Source: Micromonospora sp. WMMD882
GTDB taxonomy: Bacteria > Actinomycetota > Actinomycetes > Mycobacteriales > Micromonosporaceae
DNA length: 64,000 bases
NCBI RefSeq assembly: GCF_027497255.1
Contig: NZ_CP114903.1
Span: forward strand, 1 to 64,000
Reading direction: 5' to 3'
How positions within the stretch are numbered: position 1 is the stretch's first letter; every line of letters starts with the position of its first letter. The position numbers were made by a program, and so were the translations under genes. Positions 51,428 to 60,610 of the stretch are shown in pieces. Under the pieces are notes generated by a model. The model saw only the letters and a list, made by a program, of their open reading frames with translations. It was not told where the DNA came from and ran no database searches.

Positions 51428-52057
51428 CCAGTCTCTCCCCCGCCGGCAGTGAGTGATCTGTTGGCCAACAATACGCCATTGGAACGTTTGTATCGACGAT
51501 TAACGATAGTGAGAACTATCTGTTCGATGGGAATGGATTCGTTGGGTGGTCGGATGCTCTGGTTGTAGGCGCGGCCGTCGCCCGACGCCCGGAGCGGCGA
51601 CGGGACGGGCCACGTCCACGGGAGCGTGGGTGCGACTTGTCCCTGAAAGACGTATTGCACATGAAAAAGATGGCCGACGGGTCGATCCGGTCCGACAATC
51701 ACGTCAGAAAAGTAAGCAGGATCGGGACGACGGGAAGAAGCGCCGGTAGTAAAGGAGCGCCGCCGTTTCCCTGTCGCACGTCGTTACCGCTGCCCGGAAG
51801 GGTCGTCCCGGTCAGCGGGACTCGGCGGGGCACGCGCGGCGTCACGACCCGCCCTGACCGGATCGGCTGGCGCGCGACGGACGCCGCCCACGAACGCGAA
51901 CCCCCGGGTCCCGGGCCTTCGCGGAGCGCGTACGGCTGGTCATGGAGCTGACCGCGCGCCTCAACGCGCCGCCCCTCGACGACCTCGACGCCCGCCGGAC
52001 GCTGACTGCTGCTAGTGGATCTCCACGAACGGCAGTCTGTTGGTGAGGGGGTGGGGG
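51428..52057. other. Intergenic region with SARP leader and a possible gene scrap
   Basis: 51440-51545 is AT-rich and should hold the SARP promoter. No intact gene seen in 630 bp. Near 51915-52013 a plus-strand frame reads ERVRLVMELTARLNAPP and DDLDARRTLTAAS before a stop, reminiscent of the N-terminus of sugar O-acetyltransferases (Maa type). It is at most a fragment and I give it low weight. Confidence 0.4.
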
Positions 52058-53134
52058 TTAGGGAGCGGTGAGGGTGGAGTGGACGGGGGTGAAGCGGCCG
52101 TTGGTGTGGGCGGAGGTGGAGATGGCGGTGAGGATCTCCAGGATGTGGAAGCCGCGGGCGGCGGTGGCTGCGGCGGGGCGGTCGGTGAGGATGGAGCGGG
52201 CCAGGTCGACCAGGCCCATGCCCATGAAACCGTCGGCCGCGGTCGGCCCGGCGACCACCTCGGTGAAGTCGGCGTCACCCTTGCCCTTGACCAGCACCGG
52301 ACCGCCCCACGAGTTGGCCTGGGCGGCGACGATCGTGCCCTCCGTACCGTGGATCTCCAGGTGCGGGGCGCGGGTGGCGGCGACGTCGAAGCTCGTCACC
52401 AGCGTGCCCAACGCCCCCGAGGCGAACTCCAGCACGCTGGTGACGTGCGTGAACGTGCCCACCTCGAAGGTGACGCCGGCGCGGGGGCCGGTCAGCACCG
52501 TCCGCTCCGCGCGGGGGGTCGCGCCGAGCGCGCCCACCCGGGCCACCGGGCCCATCAGCGCGGTCAACACCGCCAGGTAGTACGGGCCGATGTCGAACAG
52601 CGGGCCGGCGCCCTCCTGGTAGAGGAACTCCGGCTCCGGGTGGAAGCGTTCCGGGCCGGCGTTCATCATCGTCGCGTTCACCGACACCGGTACGCCGATC
52701 CGGCCCGCCGCGATCAGCTTCGCGCAGGCCCGCGCCCCGGCCCCGAGGAACGTGTCCGGGGCGGCGCCCACCCGCAGCGACCTCGCCTGCGCGGTCTCCA
52801 CGATGCAGCGGGCGTCGGCCAGCGACGTGGCCAGGGGCTTCTCCGTGTAGACGTGTCGGCCGTGGTCCAACGCCCGCAGGGTCAGGTCGGCGTGCGCCCG
52901 GGGCGGCGTCAGGTTGAGCACCAGGTCGACCCCCGGACCGGTCAGCAGCTCGTCGACCGACCGTACCTGCGGCACCTGGTGGGTGGCGGCGAGCGCCCGC
53001 GCCCGCGCCGGGTCGGCGTCGGCGCAGGCCACCACGGTGACCTCCGGCTGGCCGGCCAGGTTCGCCACGTACCGGGAGCTGACGTTCCCGCAGCCCAGCA
53101 CCCCCACCCGTACCGTCTCGCGCTGGTGGACCAT
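52058..53134 (-). CDS. Gfo/Idh/MocA-family oxidoreductase
   Basis: 358 aa. An N-terminal NAD(P)-binding Rossmann fold (VRVGVLGCGNVSSRYVANL) is followed by the conserved HVYTEKPLATS with its catalytic-region Lys, then a beta-sheet C-terminal domain with a HxxxD-like helix GPLFDIGPYYLAVLTALMG. It is the last gene of a sugar-type catabolic operon and overlaps nothing (one-base gap to the previous gene). Probably a sugar or cyclitol dehydrogenase. Confidence 0.9.
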   Translation of the reverse strand: MVHQRETVRVGVLGCGNVSSRYVANLAGQPEVTVVACADADPARARALAATHQVPQVRSVDELLTGPGVDLVLNLTPPRAHADLTLRALDHGRHVYTEKPLATSLADARCIVETAQARSLRVGAAPDTFLGAGARACAKLIAAGRIGVPVSVNATMMNAGPERFHPEPEFLYQEGAGPLFDIGPYYLAVLTALMGPVARVGALGATPRAERTVLTGPRAGVTFEVGTFTHVTSVLEFASGALGTLVTSFDVAATRAPHLEIHGTEGTIVAAQANSWGGPVLVKGKGDADFTEVVAGPTAADGFMGMGLVDLARSILTDRPAAATAARGFHILEILTAISTSAHTNGRFTPVHSTLTAP

Positions 53135-53135
53135 G

Positions 53136-54197
53136 TCAGTCGAGCCTGACCTCTCGGCCGGTGCGCGCCGACTCGTAGACGCCGGAGAGCATCCGCATGA
53201 CCTCAGCGCCGTGCCACACCGGGGCCACCTGCTCGGCCCCGCCGAGGCAGAGCGCCACGAAGTGGTCGATCTCGGCGGCGAAGCCCGCGGCGAAGTCGAA
53301 CGACAGGTGGTCGATCTGCGGGTCCACGTTCAGCATGGTGTCGGCCAGCTCGGTGGCGATCCGCAGCTTCGGTTCGAGTTGCGCCCCGCCGCGCTCCCCG
53401 AAGACCGCCACCTCCAGCCGGTCCTCCAGCGCGTGCAGGGAGTAGCTGGTCTCCAGGGTCAGCGACGCGCCGTTGTCGAAGCGGACCAGGGCGGCGGCGA
53501 AGTCCTCCACGTCGTTGCGGGACGGGTCGTAGTCGGCCACCTTGTACCGGGACAGCGACGTCACGTTCGCCCGGTTGCCCAGCCGGTTGTGGGTGACCGC
53601 GCTGACCGTGACCGCCTTCGGGGTGCCCATGAAGTACCAGCACAGGTCCAGCACGTGCACGCCGATGTCGATCAGCGGGCCGCCCCCGGAGCGTCCGCTG
53701 TCGGCGAACCAGCCGCCCGGGTTGCCGAGCCGACGGATGTTGGTGGCCCGCGCGTGGTAGACCGGCCCGAGCAGACCGTCGTCCACGAACGACTTGAGCA
53801 CCCGGGCGTTGGCCCCGAACCGCCTGACGAAACCGACCTCCAGGTGCCGGTCGTTGCGTTCGACCGCCGCCACCAGCGCGTCGGCCTCGACGACCGTACG
53901 GCTCAGCGGCTTCTCCACCAGCACGTGCTTGCCGGCGTCCAGGGCCGCGGTGGCGATCTCGGCGTGACTGTCGTTCCAGGTGCAGACGCTCACCGCGTCG
54001 ACGTCCGGGTCGGCGAGCAGACTGTCCAGGGTCGGATGCGACCGGGCCACGCCGAAGGTCTCCGCCTTCTGCGCGGCGCGGTCCTGGTTGAGGTCGTACA
54101 CGCCGGCGAGCTGGACCCGGGGGTTCGCGGCGTACGCGGCCAGGTGCATGTCGGCGATGCTGCCGGCCCCGATCACGCCGACGCCGAGCCGGCTCAC
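53136..54197 (-). CDS. Gfo/Idh/MocA-family oxidoreductase
   Basis: 353 aa from GTG 54197, overlapping the isomerase stop (GTGA). Rossmann LGVGVIGAGSIADMHLAAY, the EKP motif KHVLVEKPLSRTV, and GGPLIDIGVHVLDLCWYFMG with the D-x-x-x-H catalytic pair (D/H) intact. It is a second dehydrogenase of the pathway. Tandem dehydrogenases with a TIM-barrel isomerase are typical of inositol-like or 3-keto-sugar degradation. Confidence 0.92.
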   Translation of the reverse strand: MSRLGVGVIGAGSIADMHLAAYAANPRVQLAGVYDLNQDRAAQKAETFGVARSHPTLDSLLADPDVDAVSVCTWNDSHAEIATAALDAGKHVLVEKPLSRTVVEADALVAAVERNDRHLEVGFVRRFGANARVLKSFVDDGLLGPVYHARATNIRRLGNPGGWFADSGRSGGGPLIDIGVHVLDLCWYFMGTPKAVTVSAVTHNRLGNRANVTSLSRYKVADYDPSRNDVEDFAAALVRFDNGASLTLETSYSLHALEDRLEVAVFGERGGAQLEPKLRIATELADTMLNVDPQIDHLSFDFAAGFAAEIDHFVALCLGGAEQVAPVWHGAEVMRMLSGVYESARTGREVRLD

Positions 54198-55159
54198 CGG
54201 GCCGCCCCGGCGGCGGTCCCGGCGCTGGCGGCCCCGGCCCCGGCGACCCCGGCGGCGTCGGCCCCGGCGGCGTCGGCCCCGGCCTGGGCCTCGGCGAAGA
54301 GGCGCTTGGCGTTGGCCAGGCCGATCGGGTTGGCCATCAGGCACTCCTCGATGCCCTCGAACTCGATGGAGATGAACCCGTCGTAGTCCGCCGCGACGAT
54401 GCCCCGCACGATCCGCGGCATGTCCAGGTCGCCGTAGCCGACGATCGAGCCGAGCAGGTACACCCCGCCGGGCGTGTGGTGCCAACCCTCACCCGGGTAC
54501 CGGGTACGGACGTAGAAGTCCTTCAGGTGCACGATGCTGGCGTACCTGGCGTTCTCCGCCACCGACACCACCGGGTTGTCGTCGACCGACATGAAGTTGC
54601 CGACGTCCAGCGTGGTCCTGAAGTTCGGCTCGTCGACGAGGTGGATGAGCCGCCGTACCCGCTCGCCGCCGTTCACCAGCAGGCCGTGGTTCTCCACGCT
54701 GGTGGTGATGCCGTACTGGGCGGCGTACCGGGCGATCTCCTGACACGCCTCCACCATCCGGGGCATCAGCGCCTCGAAGTCGGCGATGTCCGTCGCCCGG
54801 TGCGCCCACCGGGCGACGTCGTGCCGGAACAGCCCGATGCCCAGCTCGGCGGCCACGTCCAGGTGCCGCTTGACCCGCGCCATCTGCCGGGCCGCGTCGT
54901 CGCCGAGCAGGTCGGCCGGGACGACCAGGTTGGACAGGGTGACGCCCCGGTCGGCGGCGCGGGCCTTCACCTCGGCCACGAACGCCGGGTCCTGGTCGAG
55001 CGTGGAGGTGTCGTTGGAGATCTCCGGCGACAGCGACACCGTCGCGATCTCCATGTGGGTGGCGTCGCTCGCGCCGATCCAGTCGATGACGTCGAACAGG
55101 CTCATCCGGCCGGTGCGCAGGTGCTGGTAGAAGGAGTACGAGCTGAATCCGAACTGCAC
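54194..55159 (-). CDS. Sugar phosphate isomerase/epimerase (xylose isomerase-like TIM barrel)
   Basis: 321 aa. Barrel strands and metal ligands are recognisable: TTSVENHGLLVNGG (Glu), FRTTLDVGNFMSVDDN (Asp), SIVHLKDFYVRTR (His) and GFISIEFEGIEE (Glu), the four-ligand set of the AP-endonuclease-2/IolE-like group. The C-terminus is an Ala/Gly repeat tail (AGADAAGADAAG) outside the fold. It probably acts on the keto-sugar formed by the neighbouring dehydrogenases. Confidence 0.9.
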   Translation of the reverse strand: MQFGFSSYSFYQHLRTGRMSLFDVIDWIGASDATHMEIATVSLSPEISNDTSTLDQDPAFVAEVKARAADRGVTLSNLVVPADLLGDDAARQMARVKRHLDVAAELGIGLFRHDVARWAHRATDIADFEALMPRMVEACQEIARYAAQYGITTSVENHGLLVNGGERVRRLIHLVDEPNFRTTLDVGNFMSVDDNPVVSVAENARYASIVHLKDFYVRTRYPGEGWHHTPGGVYLLGSIVGYGDLDMPRIVRGIVAADYDGFISIEFEGIEECLMANPIGLANAKRLFAEAQAGADAAGADAAGVAGAGAASAGTAAGAAR

Positions 55160-55189
55160 GGAGACGTCCTTTTCTCTGGTCGGGATGGG

Positions 55190-56092
55190 TCAGGTGAGGG
55201 CGGCGTACCGGCGGCGGCGCTCCGCCTGGCGTACCGGATCGGGGATGGGCGAGGCCATCAGCAGCCGCCGCGTGTAGGGGTGCCGCGGCGCGGAGGTGAC
55301 GGCGTCGCCGTCACCGGTCTCGACGATGCGACCCTTGAGCATCACCGCGACCCGGTGGCAGACGTGACGCACCACCGACAGGTCGTGCGAGACGAACAGG
55401 TACGCCACGCCGGTCTGTTCCTGGATGTCGATGAGCAGGTCGAGGATGCGGGCCTGGGTGGAGAGGTCCAGGGCGCTGACCGGCTCGTCGCAGACGATCA
55501 GCCGGGGTCGCAGCGCGAGCGCCCGCGCGATGGCGATGCGCTGCCGTTGCCCGCCGGAGAACTCCCGGGGGTAGCGGCGTCCCGCGTCGGCGGTCAGGCC
55601 GATCTGCCCGAGCAGCTCCCCGATCCGTACGGCGGCGTCCGCGCGGGACGCGCCCTGCGCCCGCAGCGGCTCGGCGAGGATGCTCGCCACGGACATCGCC
55701 GGGTTCAGCGACGAGTACGGGTCCTGGAAGACGACCTGGATGTCGCGGCTGAGCGCCCGGCGGGCCCGCCGACCGGCCCGGGTGATGTCGACGCCGTCGA
55801 AGGTGACCGTGCCGCTGCTGACCGGGGCGAGGCCCAGCAGCGCGCGACCGAGCGTGGTCTTGCCCGACCCGGACTCGCCGACCAGGCCGACGGTCTCGCC
55901 GGCCCCGATCCGCATCGACACGTCGTGCAGCGCGTGGAACGACGGTCGACGCCAGCCGGACCCCCGGTAGACGACGTTGAGGTCACGCACGTCGAGCAGG
56001 GCGGTGTCGGCGCGGTCGGCGGCGGGGCGGTCGGGGCTGTCGGCGGCGGGGGTTTCGCCGGCGGGCTTGTCGGCGCTGTGGTCGGCGGTCAC
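55190..56092 (-). CDS. Oligopeptide-type ABC transporter ATPase (OppF-like)
   Basis: 300 aa from GTG 56092. Walker A GESGSGKTT, Q-loop VFQDPYSSLNP, signature FSGGQRQRIAIARAL, Walker B LIVCDEPVSALD, and the C-terminal oligopeptide-ATPase extension (HPYTRRLLMASP). The first 30 residues are a disordered acidic leader. It overlaps the permease-ATPase fusion gene by four bases. Confidence 0.93.
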   Translation of the reverse strand: MTADHSADKPAGETPAADSPDRPAADRADTALLDVRDLNVVYRGSGWRRPSFHALHDVSMRIGAGETVGLVGESGSGKTTLGRALLGLAPVSSGTVTFDGVDITRAGRRARRALSRDIQVVFQDPYSSLNPAMSVASILAEPLRAQGASRADAAVRIGELLGQIGLTADAGRRYPREFSGGQRQRIAIARALALRPRLIVCDEPVSALDLSTQARILDLLIDIQEQTGVAYLFVSHDLSVVRHVCHRVAVMLKGRIVETGDGDAVTSAPRHPYTRRLLMASPIPDPVRQAERRRRYAALT

Positions 56093-57897
56093 CGGGACGC
56101 CTCCTGACGGCGCGGACGCCCCGCCCGGGGCGGGGCGTCCTCGAGGGTCGAGTCCAGCAGCATGCGGGTGTACTCGTGCCGGGGGTCGGCGAACAGGTCG
56201 GCGACCGGGCGCTGCTCCACCACCAGGCCGTCGCGCATCACCGCCACCCGGTCGCAGATGTCGGCGACCACGCCCAGGTTGTGGGTGACCAGGATCAGCC
56301 CCATGTCGCGTTCCCGTTGCAGGTCCCGCAGCAGCTCCAGCACCTCGGCCTGCACGGTGACGTCGAGCGCGGTGGTGGGCTCGTCGGCGATCAGCAGCTC
56401 CGGGTCGCAGGAGACCGCGCCGGCGATCAGGACCCGCTGGGCCATGCCCCCGCTGAGCTGGTGCGGGTACGCGGCCATGGTGCGGGCCGGGTCGGGGATG
56501 CCGACCCGGTCGAGCAGGCCCAACGCCCGCTCGGTGGCCTCCCGGCGGGACAGCCGCAGCTTGCGGCGCATCGGCTTGGTCAGTTGCGCGCCGACGGTGA
56601 ACGACGGATCCAGGTTCGACATCGGCTCCTGCGGGACGTACGCCATCCGCTGGCCGCGCAGCTTCTGCATCTCCCGCTCGGGCAGCCCGACGAGCGACCG
56701 GCCGCCGAGGGCGAGCTGCCGGGCCGCGACCTGGGCCTCCGGCGGGAGGAGACCGAGGATCGCGAACGACGTCTGGGACTTGCCGGACCCGGACTCCCCG
56801 ACCAGGCCGAGCACCTCACCCCGGGCGACGTGCAGGGACACGTCCCGGACGACGGTCTTGGTGGCGCCGTCCTCGGCGACGTACCGCACCGCGAGCTGCT
56901 CCACGCGCAGCAGGACGTCGTCGGGGACGTCGGACGGATCCGGCGCGGCCGGGGCGTCGGTGGTGACCGCCGGCAGCGTCGCCGGGGGCGGGGTGGCGGC
57001 CGGCAGCGTCGCCGCCGGCAGCGTGGCCCGGCGGGCCCGGCGTCGGCGGCCGGTGCCGAGCGAGTCGGCGAGGGCCGCCCCGACCAGCACCAACGCCATC
57101 ACGGTGAGGCCGATGGCGACACCCGGGGCGACGACCAGCTCGGGCGCGCGTTGGAAGTTCTGGAAGGCGTTGCTCAGCTCGCCGCCCCAGCTCGGCCGCT
57201 CCGGGTCGCCGAAGCCGAGGAACTCCAGGCCGGACTGGACGATGATGGCCATGCCGAAGATGAACGAGCAGCGCACCAGCACCGGCCCCAGCACCACCGA
57301 CAGCACGTGCCGGAAGATGATCCGCAGGTCGGAGAGGCCGGCGACGCGTGCCGCGTCGAAGTACAACTCCTCGCGTACGCCGATCACGGCGGCCCGGGTG
57401 AGCCGGAAGAGGTCCGGCGAGGCCAGCACGCCGAGGGTGATCATCGTCGGGGCGAGGCCGCTGCCCAGCGAAGCGATCACCACGATGATGATCAGGATCT
57501 CCGGCAGCGACATGAGCATGTTGGAGAACCAGCTCGCCAGCCCGTCGAACCACTTCGCGTGGTAGCCGGCGAGCAGGCCGGCGGGCACCCCGCACAGGAT
57601 CGCCGTGACCACCATGATCGTGCCGGCCTGGAGGCTGACCCGGCCACCCCACAGCAGCCGGCTCAGGATGTCGCGGCCGTTGCCGTCGGTGCCCAGCGGA
57701 TGGTCGCCGCTCGGCGGGCGCAGCGCCTCGGCGAGCACCACCAGGTTCGGGTCCTGCGGGGCGAGCAGGGGCGCGAGGAGGCTTGCCAGGACGATGGCCA
57801 GCAGCACGCCGCCGGCGACCACGCCCATCGGGTTGCTGAGGAAGGCGCGAGCTCTCCGGAACGTCAGGCCCGCGCCGGCGGTCACGTCGGCGCTCAT
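56089..57897 (-). CDS. ABC transporter permease-ATPase fusion (DppC-DppD)
   Basis: 602 aa. Residues 1-280 are a DppC/OppC permease with about six helices and the EAA-like loop EELYFDAARVAGLSDLRIIFRH. A basic, then Ala/Thr/Pro linker (about 285-325, with repeated LPAAT units) joins an OppD-type ATPase: GESGSGKSQ, YVPQEPMSNLDPSF, LSGGMAQRVLIAGA, LLIADEPTTALD. The single chain replaces two separate subunits. This fusion occurs in other actinobacteria, so it is likely real rather than a sequencing artefact. Confidence 0.93.
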   Translation of the reverse strand: MSADVTAGAGLTFRRARAFLSNPMGVVAGGVLLAIVLASLLAPLLAPQDPNLVVLAEALRPPSGDHPLGTDGNGRDILSRLLWGGRVSLQAGTIMVVTAILCGVPAGLLAGYHAKWFDGLASWFSNMLMSLPEILIIIVVIASLGSGLAPTMITLGVLASPDLFRLTRAAVIGVREELYFDAARVAGLSDLRIIFRHVLSVVLGPVLVRCSFIFGMAIIVQSGLEFLGFGDPERPSWGGELSNAFQNFQRAPELVVAPGVAIGLTVMALVLVGAALADSLGTGRRRRARRATLPAATLPAATPPPATLPAVTTDAPAAPDPSDVPDDVLLRVEQLAVRYVAEDGATKTVVRDVSLHVARGEVLGLVGESGSGKSQTSFAILGLLPPEAQVAARQLALGGRSLVGLPEREMQKLRGQRMAYVPQEPMSNLDPSFTVGAQLTKPMRRKLRLSRREATERALGLLDRVGIPDPARTMAAYPHQLSGGMAQRVLIAGAVSCDPELLIADEPTTALDVTVQAEVLELLRDLQRERDMGLILVTHNLGVVADICDRVAVMRDGLVVEQRPVADLFADPRHEYTRMLLDSTLEDAPPRAGRPRRQEASR

Positions 57898-58835
57898 GTG
57901 GTCCGTACCTTCGGGTTGAGGGCGGCGTAGACGATGTCGACCGCGAGGTTGACCAGGACGACGACGAGCACCGTGAAGAGCAGCACGCCCATGATGACCG
58001 GGACGTCGCTGTTGCCGGAGGCGTTGATCGCGACCGCGCCGATGCCCTGGAGGCCGAACACCCGCTCCACGATCGCCGCGCCGCTCATCGCCGCGATGAA
58101 CTGCAACGACAGCATCGTCAACGCGGGCGGGGCCGCGTTGCGCAGCACGTGGGTGAGCAGGATGTTCCGCGTCGACAGGCCCCGGCTGCGCAGCGTACGG
58201 ACGTAGTCCTGGTTGTTCACGGTGATCACCGAGTTGCGGAGCTGCTGGGCGATGGCGGCGATCGAGCCGATCGACAGCGCGACGATCGGCAGGGTGATGG
58301 ACAGCAGCCAGCCGCTCGGCGAGTCCTGCAGGTGCACGTACCCGGTGGCCGGGAACAGCCGCAGTCGCACCGCGAAGACCAGCGCCAGGATGATCGCCAC
58401 CCAGAAGTTCGGCAGGCTGAACCCGAGCACCATGACCACCTGGAGCACCCGGTCGAAGCTGCCCGGCCGGGTCGCCGCGAGCAGGCCGAGGGCGATGCCC
58501 AGCACCGCCGCCACCAGCACCGCGCCCAGCGCGAGCGAGACGGTCACCGGCAGCCGGCTGACGATCAGGTCGATCACCTCGGTGTTCTGCGCCGCGGACG
58601 TGCCCAGGTCACCCCGCAGGGCGCTGAACAGCCAGTCCAGGTACTGCTCGACGACCGGCCGGTCCAGGCCGAGCTGCTCGCGCCGGGTCGCGACCTGTTC
58701 CTCGGTCGCGTACAGGCCGAGCGCGCCCCGCGCCGGGTCGGACCCGGTCAGCATGAGGAAGAAGAACATCCCCGTGACGACGGTGAACGCCAACAGCAGG
58801 CCCATGGCCAGGCGCCGAGTGACGAAGCTCAGCAT
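57894..58835 (-). CDS. ABC transporter permease (DppB/OppB-like)
   Basis: 313 aa with six membrane helices; the N-terminus MLSFVTRRLAMGLLLAF and the large external loop after helix 1 are typical of DppB. The EAA loop is NQDYVRTLRSRGLSTRNILLTH. Its stop overlaps the start of the fusion gene (ATGA). It forms the translocation pore with the DppC half of the fusion. Confidence 0.93.
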   Translation of the reverse strand: MLSFVTRRLAMGLLLAFTVVTGMFFFLMLTGSDPARGALGLYATEEQVATRREQLGLDRPVVEQYLDWLFSALRGDLGTSAAQNTEVIDLIVSRLPVTVSLALGAVLVAAVLGIALGLLAATRPGSFDRVLQVVMVLGFSLPNFWVAIILALVFAVRLRLFPATGYVHLQDSPSGWLLSITLPIVALSIGSIAAIAQQLRNSVITVNNQDYVRTLRSRGLSTRNILLTHVLRNAAPPALTMLSLQFIAAMSGAAIVERVFGLQGIGAVAINASGNSDVPVIMGVLLFTVLVVVLVNLAVDIVYAALNPKVRTT

Positions 58836-58907
58836 GCCGGCAACCTCCTAGAAGAGCTGGGGGACCACCGGGCGGGTCGGTTGGCGTCCGACCCGCCCGG
58901 CGTGGCG

Positions 58908-60431
58908 TCACTCGGCCGGGGCGAAGAACCGCAGGCTGGGCATGAGCTGCGCCTGCTGCATGGTCACGTCGATCTCCGGCTTGGAGAGGTAGACGTTCTC
59001 CTGCGTGACGATCGGCGCGAACCAGGCCTGCTCCACCAGGTGCGTGTTCAGCTCCTGGTAGAGGGCGGCCTGCTGGTCACCCTGGGCCGCCGGGATCTCC
59101 CGCAGCAGCCGGGTCACCGTCTCGTCGGTGTACTGGAAGTTGTTCCACAGCGACGTCGGGGTGAGCTTGTTCAGCACGTCCGTCCAGGCGGGGATGTTCG
59201 TGGAGAACGACAGCATGAACGCCGGCTGGCTCTTCAGGGTCTCCAGGCCGCCGTTGGCGAAACCGTTGACCGGCACCTGCTCGACCTTGATGCCCACGTC
59301 GGAGAGGTACTGCGCGACGATCGGCACCAGCGGGGACATGAAGCCCTCGCTGAACGAGATCTTGATGGTGAAGCCGTTCGGGAAGCCGGCCGCCGCGATC
59401 AGCTCCTTGGCCTTGGCCGGGTCGTACGGGTAGCGCTCGTTCAGGGCCGGCACCCACGCCTCGCTGGCCGGGTTGAAGGTCTGCGTGGAGACCTGGCCGA
59501 GGCCGCCGTAGTGCGTGTCGAGGATGGCCTTGCGGTCCAGCGCGTGGTTGATCGCCTGCCGCACCCGCACGTCGCCGAGGGCGGGGGAGACCTTGCCGGC
59601 CCGGTCCTGGAGGATGACGCCCTGCCACTCACCGGGCACCGTCTGCACGGTGAGCCCGTCCGCCTCGGCCTTCGGCACCATGTCCGGGGTGCCGTACATG
59701 AACTGGATCTGGCCGGTGGTGAGCGCGTTGTACCGGGCGGTGAACTCCTCGTACGGCCGGATCACCACGGACTCGAACGGGAACGCGTCCCGGTTCCAGT
59801 AGCCCTCCCGGGCGGTGAACGTGTAGCGCACGCCCTTCTCCGAGTTCCCGGCGTCCAGCAGGTACGGCCCGGAGCCGACCGGGGTGGTGGCGATCCCGCC
59901 GGCGGCCAGCGCCGTGGGGCTGGCCATGTAACCCAGGTACGTGGCGAGGCCGGCCAGCAGGCCGGGGCTCGGCTCGCTCAGGTGCAGCCTGACGGTGGTC
60001 GGGTCGACCACCTCGACGCGTTCGATCGCCCGGGCCGCCTCGGACGCGCTGCCCGCGCCCTTCTTCCGCGCCTCGATGTTGACCTTCACGGCTTCGGCGT
60101 CGAAGGCGGTGTCGTCGCTGAAGGTGACGCCCTCGCGCAGTTTCAGGGTGAGCTCGGTGAGGTCGTCGTTGTACTCGTACCCGGTGGCCAGGTTGGGCTC
60201 GATGGTCGACTCGGGTGTCTTGCGCAGCAGCGGGTCGTAGACCGCCTCCGCGTAGTGGATGACCGCGCCTTCCTTCATCTCGGCGGGGTCCCAGGTCAGC
60301 AGGTCGCCGTTGTTGCCCAGCACGAGCTGGGACGCAGATCCTTCGGCCGCCTCCCCACCACCACCGCTGCAACCGGCGAGGGCGAGAGCGACCGCGGCGA
60401 GCGCTGCGGTCAGCGTACGGTTCAGTTTCAC
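58908..60431 (-). CDS. Extracellular solute-binding lipoprotein (SBP family 5)
   Basis: 507 aa from GTG 60431, AAGGGAA upstream. Lipobox LALAGC (Cys21), then the family 5 fold: LTLKLREGVTFSDDTAFDAEAVK, GSGPYLLDAG, DVRVRQAINHALDRKAIL. Family 5 binders take peptides, but also nickel and oligosaccharides. With two Gfo/Idh/MocA enzymes and an isomerase in the same operon, a sugar-containing ligand is more likely than a peptide. Confidence 0.92.
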   Translation of the reverse strand: MKLNRTLTAALAAVALALAGCSGGGGEAAEGSASQLVLGNNGDLLTWDPAEMKEGAVIHYAEAVYDPLLRKTPESTIEPNLATGYEYNDDLTELTLKLREGVTFSDDTAFDAEAVKVNIEARKKGAGSASEAARAIERVEVVDPTTVRLHLSEPSPGLLAGLATYLGYMASPTALAAGGIATTPVGSGPYLLDAGNSEKGVRYTFTAREGYWNRDAFPFESVVIRPYEEFTARYNALTTGQIQFMYGTPDMVPKAEADGLTVQTVPGEWQGVILQDRAGKVSPALGDVRVRQAINHALDRKAILDTHYGGLGQVSTQTFNPASEAWVPALNERYPYDPAKAKELIAAAGFPNGFTIKISFSEGFMSPLVPIVAQYLSDVGIKVEQVPVNGFANGGLETLKSQPAFMLSFSTNIPAWTDVLNKLTPTSLWNNFQYTDETVTRLLREIPAAQGDQQAALYQELNTHLVEQAWFAPIVTQENVYLSKPEIDVTMQQAQLMPSLRFFAPAE

Positions 60432-60610
60432 CGTGTTCCCTTCTGGTACGGCAAAGCCACCCCCGGTCGGCGTTGCTCGGAAAGCGAGAAATGTCGACTG
60501 ATCAGGTGTCGGTCGGTCAGGTTGTCGATCGGTCGGTTCGTGGCTGGTCGGTGTTCGGCCGGTAGGGGGTTCGGCTGCTCGGTGCTCGGCTGGCCAGGTT
60601 CCGGTCGGGG

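Noticed and set aside
51637..51951. 104-codon plus-strand ORF upstream of the SARP gene
   Set aside because: It lies in the SARP leader, shows no codon bias or domain, and its last part is out of frame with the only protein-like fragment there.
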